A DNA stretch of 7,936 bases from Flavobacteriales bacterium. GTDB taxonomy: Bacteria; Bacteroidota; Bacteroidia; Flavobacteriales_F; PHOS-HE28. Below, piece after piece: positions 5,863 to 7,936 of the stretch. Positions within the stretch are counted from its first letter, which is position 1. Every line of letters begins with the position of its first letter. The translations under genes were made by a program, and so were the position numbers. The stretch covers positions 1 to 7,936 of the forward strand of contig JAHEFL010000058.1 of the NCBI GenBank assembly GCA_024640205.1, given 5' to 3'. The notes under the pieces are model-generated. The model did not search any database and was not told the origin of the DNA. It saw only the letters and a program-made list of their open reading frames with translations.

Positions 5863-6918
5863 CTACGGAGCTTGATCCTTTGGAGGGTCTGCTGCCGGAA
5901 CCTCGTTCCCAAGGAGGACATGGATCCATGACATGGATGGGATCCGCGTGCTCACATGATTGATGATGGCAAGGAACGGAAGTGACAGGATCATCCCGGA
6001 TGCCCCCCAAAGCAGCGCCCCGGCGAATACGATGACGATTGAAGCAAGCGTGTTCAAATGCAGTTTCCTTCCCACGACACGCGGATAGATGAAGTTGGCT
6101 TCGAGGTATTGCACAAAGCCATAGATGAGCACCACGCCCAGCGGATAAAGGATGCTCCCGGTCGACAGCCAGACCATGGACATGGGCAGCAGTGAACTGA
6201 TCGTGATCCCGATGTACGGGATGATGGTCATGATCGCCGACAGCATGCCGAAAAGAACCGCATTATCCACGCCGAGCAACAGCAAGCCGATGCTGTTCAA
6301 TACGCCCACGATCACATAGACCTTGGCGGTTCCGGAGATGAAGTGGGCAAAGCTCTTCACGCTGTCGTGCAGCACTTCCGGCAGGATGGGGCGCATTCCG
6401 GGGCCGGCAAGTTCCATCAGCGCGTGCACGTAACGCCTGCGATCGTACAGCAGCAAGGCCGCGATAAGCGGGATGATGAACACGTTGAACAGCATGCCGA
6501 AGACCAATTCCAACACGCGGATCACCAACGCACCAAGGTCTTCTGGTAGCATGGAGCGTATCCATGCCCACGTTCCCAAGCGGTCCGTCGGCAGGTCCTG
6601 CAGGGTCCCTTCGACCCGTTCCATGAATGCTTCCCGGAGGCCGGAAGACCGTTCCCTCAGCGTGGGAAGCTCCTCCAGGAAGGTGTTCGTTTGCCAGATC
6701 AGCAAGCCTATGATCGCTCCGAAGAGTACCGCCACCACCAGGATGCCGATGGATATCGCGAATGCCCGAGGAATGCCCCGGCGTTCCATCCGAGCCACTG
6801 CCGGGTACAGCACGAGTGCCAGCAGCAAGGCATAACACAGTGGAATGAACAAGGTCCTGCCGAGGTACAGTACCGTCAGGATCGCCAGGGCAGTGAGAAT
6901 GTGAGTACCGTTCCGCAT
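5863..6918 (-). CDS. AI-2E family (PerM/UPF0118-type) membrane transporter
   Basis: The 351-residue protein has the family's typical layout. There are two or three N-terminal membrane segments (about 5-45 and 53-75), then a soluble, charged, mainly helical section (about 78-128). Further membrane segments lie at about 130-158, 198-250, 256-275 and 289-320. Characteristic motifs are Ile-Ile-Pro-Tyr-Ile-Gly at 232-237 and Gly-Arg-Lys-Leu-His-Leu-Asn at 283-289, followed by an Ala/Gly-rich segment with Leu-Trp-Gly near 303-305. The family was named after a proposed autoinducer-2 exporter, but other members are Na+/H+ antiporters or have no known substrate, so the substrate is left open. The ATG at 6918 is chosen; a GTG two codons upstream (6924) is possible. 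It heads the minus-strand unit with the proline-rich ORF and the phosphoribosyltransferase. The hydrophilic C-terminal tail (about 336-351) is rich in Pro and Asp. Confidence 0.93.
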   Translation of the reverse strand: MRNGTHILTALAILTVLYLGRTLFIPLCYALLLALVLYPAVARMERRGIPRAFAISIGILVVAVLFGAIIGLLIWQTNTFLEELPTLRERSSGLREAFMERVEGTLQDLPTDRLGTWAWIRSMLPEDLGALVIRVLELVFGMLFNVFIIPLIAALLLYDRRRYVHALMELAGPGMRPILPEVLHDSVKSFAHFISGTAKVYVIVGVLNSIGLLLLGVDNAVLFGMLSAIMTIIPYIGITISSLLPMSMVWLSTGSILYPLGVVLIYGFVQYLEANFIYPRVVGRKLHLNTLASIVIVFAGALLWGASGMILSLPFLAIINHVSTRIPSMSWIHVLLGNEVPAADPPKDQAP

Positions 6919-7049
6919 TGACACTATTCAATGGTCTTCCGCTACAGGATATGAGCCACATATGGGTGTGGTCGCTGCCAAAGTACGGAGGCGAGCGACG
7001 GTACGGATCCACATTGCCATCAGGGGATCAAGATGCCTGCATCATACCA

Positions 7050-7084
7050 AATGGAAAGCCCCCGGCATCCGGGGGCTTTCCATT
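7050..7084 (-). terminator. Terminator hairpin of the 7111-7551 gene
   Basis: A perfect 16-bp inverted repeat (7050-7065 pairing with 7069-7084) has a three-base loop and a G/C core flanked by AAAG/CTTT. It lies 26 bases downstream of the stop of the minus-strand gene ending at 7111. The T-rich tail on the minus strand is short and interrupted (CTTTCCATTT), so the hairpin strength must do most of the work. It separates that gene from the AI-2E gene, which therefore should have its own promoter in 6919-7049; I could not identify a convincing one. Confidence 0.85.
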
Positions 7085-7110
7085 CAGGGATGTAACTCTA
7101 ATGCCAGCGC

Positions 7111-7551
7111 TTACTGCCGGCGTGCGATGTCCCGCTCGCTCTCCATGATCAGGCTGCGGTATTCGTCCCAGGCGGCCTTCATCTTCTCCTCGCTGCCGAA
7201 GTGCTCGATGCCTGCCTTGCGCCACTTGATGTTGTTCGGGCTGGTGTCCCAGTCCATGTCGGAAATACCTCCCTCCATGCGCCACACGACCATCAGGTCC
7301 CACTTGCCGGTGGCCATGCGAACTTGCAGCTCAGGAGCAGGTGTGCCGGCCTTGGCGGTCACTTTCTGGAACTCATCCACGAGTTCCATGGCACGCTTCA
7401 TCTTGCCTGCGTGGTACTTCACCATCACTACGCTCCGCCACTGCGGGTCGTCCAATTTCTTGGGCTCCATGTTGTCCTGTGCCAGCATCGGGGTGGCCAG
7501 GAAAAGGCCCAGGACCAGGCCAAGCGTTGCACAGATCTTGATCTTGCTCAT
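7111..7551 (-). CDS. Small exported protein of unknown function, possible dimeric alpha/beta-barrel fold
   Basis: The 146-residue product has a clear signal peptide (Lys-rich start, hydrophobic core at about 7-20, likely cut after Leu-Ala at 23-24 before Gln25), so it is probably periplasmic or secreted. The mature part shows a strand (about 39-47), a helix (about 50-67), a strand pair (about 74-93 with Lys-Trp-Asp-Leu-Met-Val-Val-Trp), a loop with Trp-Asp-Thr-Ser-Pro-Asn-Asn, and a C-terminal helix (about 120-145). This beta-alpha-beta-beta order, with a Trp-rich central strand, recalls dimeric alpha/beta-barrel (ferredoxin-like) proteins such as the NIPSNAP or EthD groups, but I see no diagnostic active-site motif and the comparison is tentative. 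There is no cysteine in the mature chain. It is flanked by a terminator on its own 3' side and by the clpB terminator upstream, so it is probably monocistronic. Confidence 0.85.
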   Translation of the reverse strand: MSKIKICATLGLVLGLFLATPMLAQDNMEPKKLDDPQWRSVVMVKYHAGKMKRAMELVDEFQKVTAKAGTPAPELQVRMATGKWDLMVVWRMEGGISDMDWDTSPNNIKWRKAGIEHFGSEEKMKAAWDEYRSLIMESERDIARRQ

Positions 7552-7675
7552 GAGTAGTAGGTTTTTAGGGTTGGTCTAATGTTGGTGGGCAATGGTAGTG
7601 AATTGGATCGAAGTTTCACCCGTTCGTCCCATTCGGTGTTCATGATGGACCACCGATATGGATGTCGCTCAACTG

Positions 7676-7701
7676 ACAAAGCCCCCTTTCGGAGGCTTTG
7701 T
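7676..7701 (-). terminator. Terminator hairpin of clpB
   Basis: An 11-bp stem (7676-7686 with 7691-7701) has one C-A mismatch and a four-base loop. It lies 21 bases downstream of the clpB stop on the minus strand. The closing arm on that strand is GGGGGCTTTGT, so the T-tract is short and largely inside the stem. It has the same AAAGCCCC/GGGGCTTT design as the other two terminators in the window. Confidence 0.75.
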
Positions 7702-7722
7702 TCGCGCGATCGGATCCCAGGC

Positions 7723-7936
7723 TCAGGCTTCGGCTTTAGCCTTCTTCGCCTTCCCGTTCCCGTTGCTCTTCTCCTTCTCATCGATCGGCTTGCGCAGCAC
7801 GATCTTCCCGTCGAAGACGTCGATCACGTGGGGTGATCCGGCTTCCAACGTACCAGCGATGATCTGGCGACTTAGCTCGTTCAGCAGTTCCTTCTGGATC
7901 ATGCGCTTGATAGGCCGCGCTCCGAACTGTGGGTCG
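7723..7936 (-). CDS. clpB: ATP-dependent disaggregase ClpB, C-terminal end only
   Basis: The 70 visible residues are the end of the ClpB C-terminal (D2-small) domain. They start with Asp-Pro-Gln-Phe-Gly-Ala-Arg-Pro-Ile-Lys-Arg, which contains the conserved sensor-2 Gly-Ala-Arg of the second AAA+ module. They continue through Glu-Leu-Leu-Asn-Glu-Leu-Ser and end with Val-Phe-Asp-Gly-Lys-Ile-Val-Leu-Arg, the usual last strand. ClpB is the cytoplasmic hexameric Hsp100 that works with DnaK/DnaJ to solubilise aggregates. After the normal family end there is an extra tail of about 20 residues, Lys-, Ala- and Gly-rich, with Asn-Gly-Asn-Gly. The start and promoter are outside the window. Confidence 0.95.
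   Translation of the reverse strand, partial: DPQFGARPIKRMIQKELLNELSRQIIAGTLEAGSPHVIDVFDGKIVLRKPIDEKEKSNGNGKAKKAKAEA

Noticed and set aside
5862..5875. Small inverted repeat (GCTCC/GGAGC) at the stop of the AI-2E gene as a terminator
   Set aside because: The stem is only 5-6 bp, overlaps the stop codon, and has no T-tract; read-through into the downstream genes is more likely.
6263..7012. Minus-strand reading frame of 249 residues overlapping the AI-2E gene
   Set aside because: It is a shifted frame of a clear membrane protein, with His/Arg/Gly-rich content and no membrane segments.

Overview
The window looks like a chromosomal segment of a fairly GC-rich Bacteroidota, probably of Flavobacteriales type. 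The evidence is a secreted kelch protein ending in a type IX secretion (T9SS) sorting domain, a TTG-N18-TAnnTTTG promoter in front of it (the Bacteroidota vegetative consensus), gene starts without Shine-Dalgarno sequences, and ClpB and PEP synthase sequences of ordinary bacterial type. There is no mobile element, tRNA, rRNA or CRISPR array. No gene-free stretch exceeds 300 bases; the largest, about 280 bases, lies before ppsA.

Layout. (1) 1-435, minus: an incomplete J-domain plus KTSC-domain protein. (2) 621-1016, plus: a small exported LTxxQ (Spy/CpxP-like) protein, closed by a strong terminator at 1034-1078. (3) 1124-2344, minus: a six-repeat kelch protein with a T9SS C-terminal domain and a well-formed promoter at 2363-2391. 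(4) 2626-4956, plus: PEP synthase (ppsA). (5) 4947-6918, minus: an apparent three-gene unit reading AI-2E-family membrane protein, tiny proline-rich protein, COG1926-type phosphoribosyltransferase. Its last gene overlaps the 3' end of ppsA tail to tail. (6) 7111-7551, minus: a small exported protein with its own terminator. (7) 7723-7936, minus: the C-terminus of ClpB with its terminator.

Themes. Two genes touch protein folding or disaggregation (the J-domain protein and ClpB). Three products are exported (the LTxxQ, kelch and 7111-7551 proteins). The centre pairs gluconeogenic PEP synthase with a convergent phosphoribosyltransferase operon.

The most unusual observation is inside PEP synthase. 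Compared from memory with E. coli PpsA, the protein is collinear end to end, but 22 residues are cleanly missing from the phosphohistidine swivel domain, immediately before the catalytic histidine (His394). The loss includes the conserved Asp-Pro-Asp-Trp segment, the helix and strand after it, and the Gly-Gly-Arg-Thr loop. The reading frame and the remaining catalytic residues are intact. This could be an inactivated enzyme, a divergent subfamily or a sequence error. The second item of interest is the unannotated-looking proline-rich microprotein between the membrane protein and the phosphoribosyltransferase.
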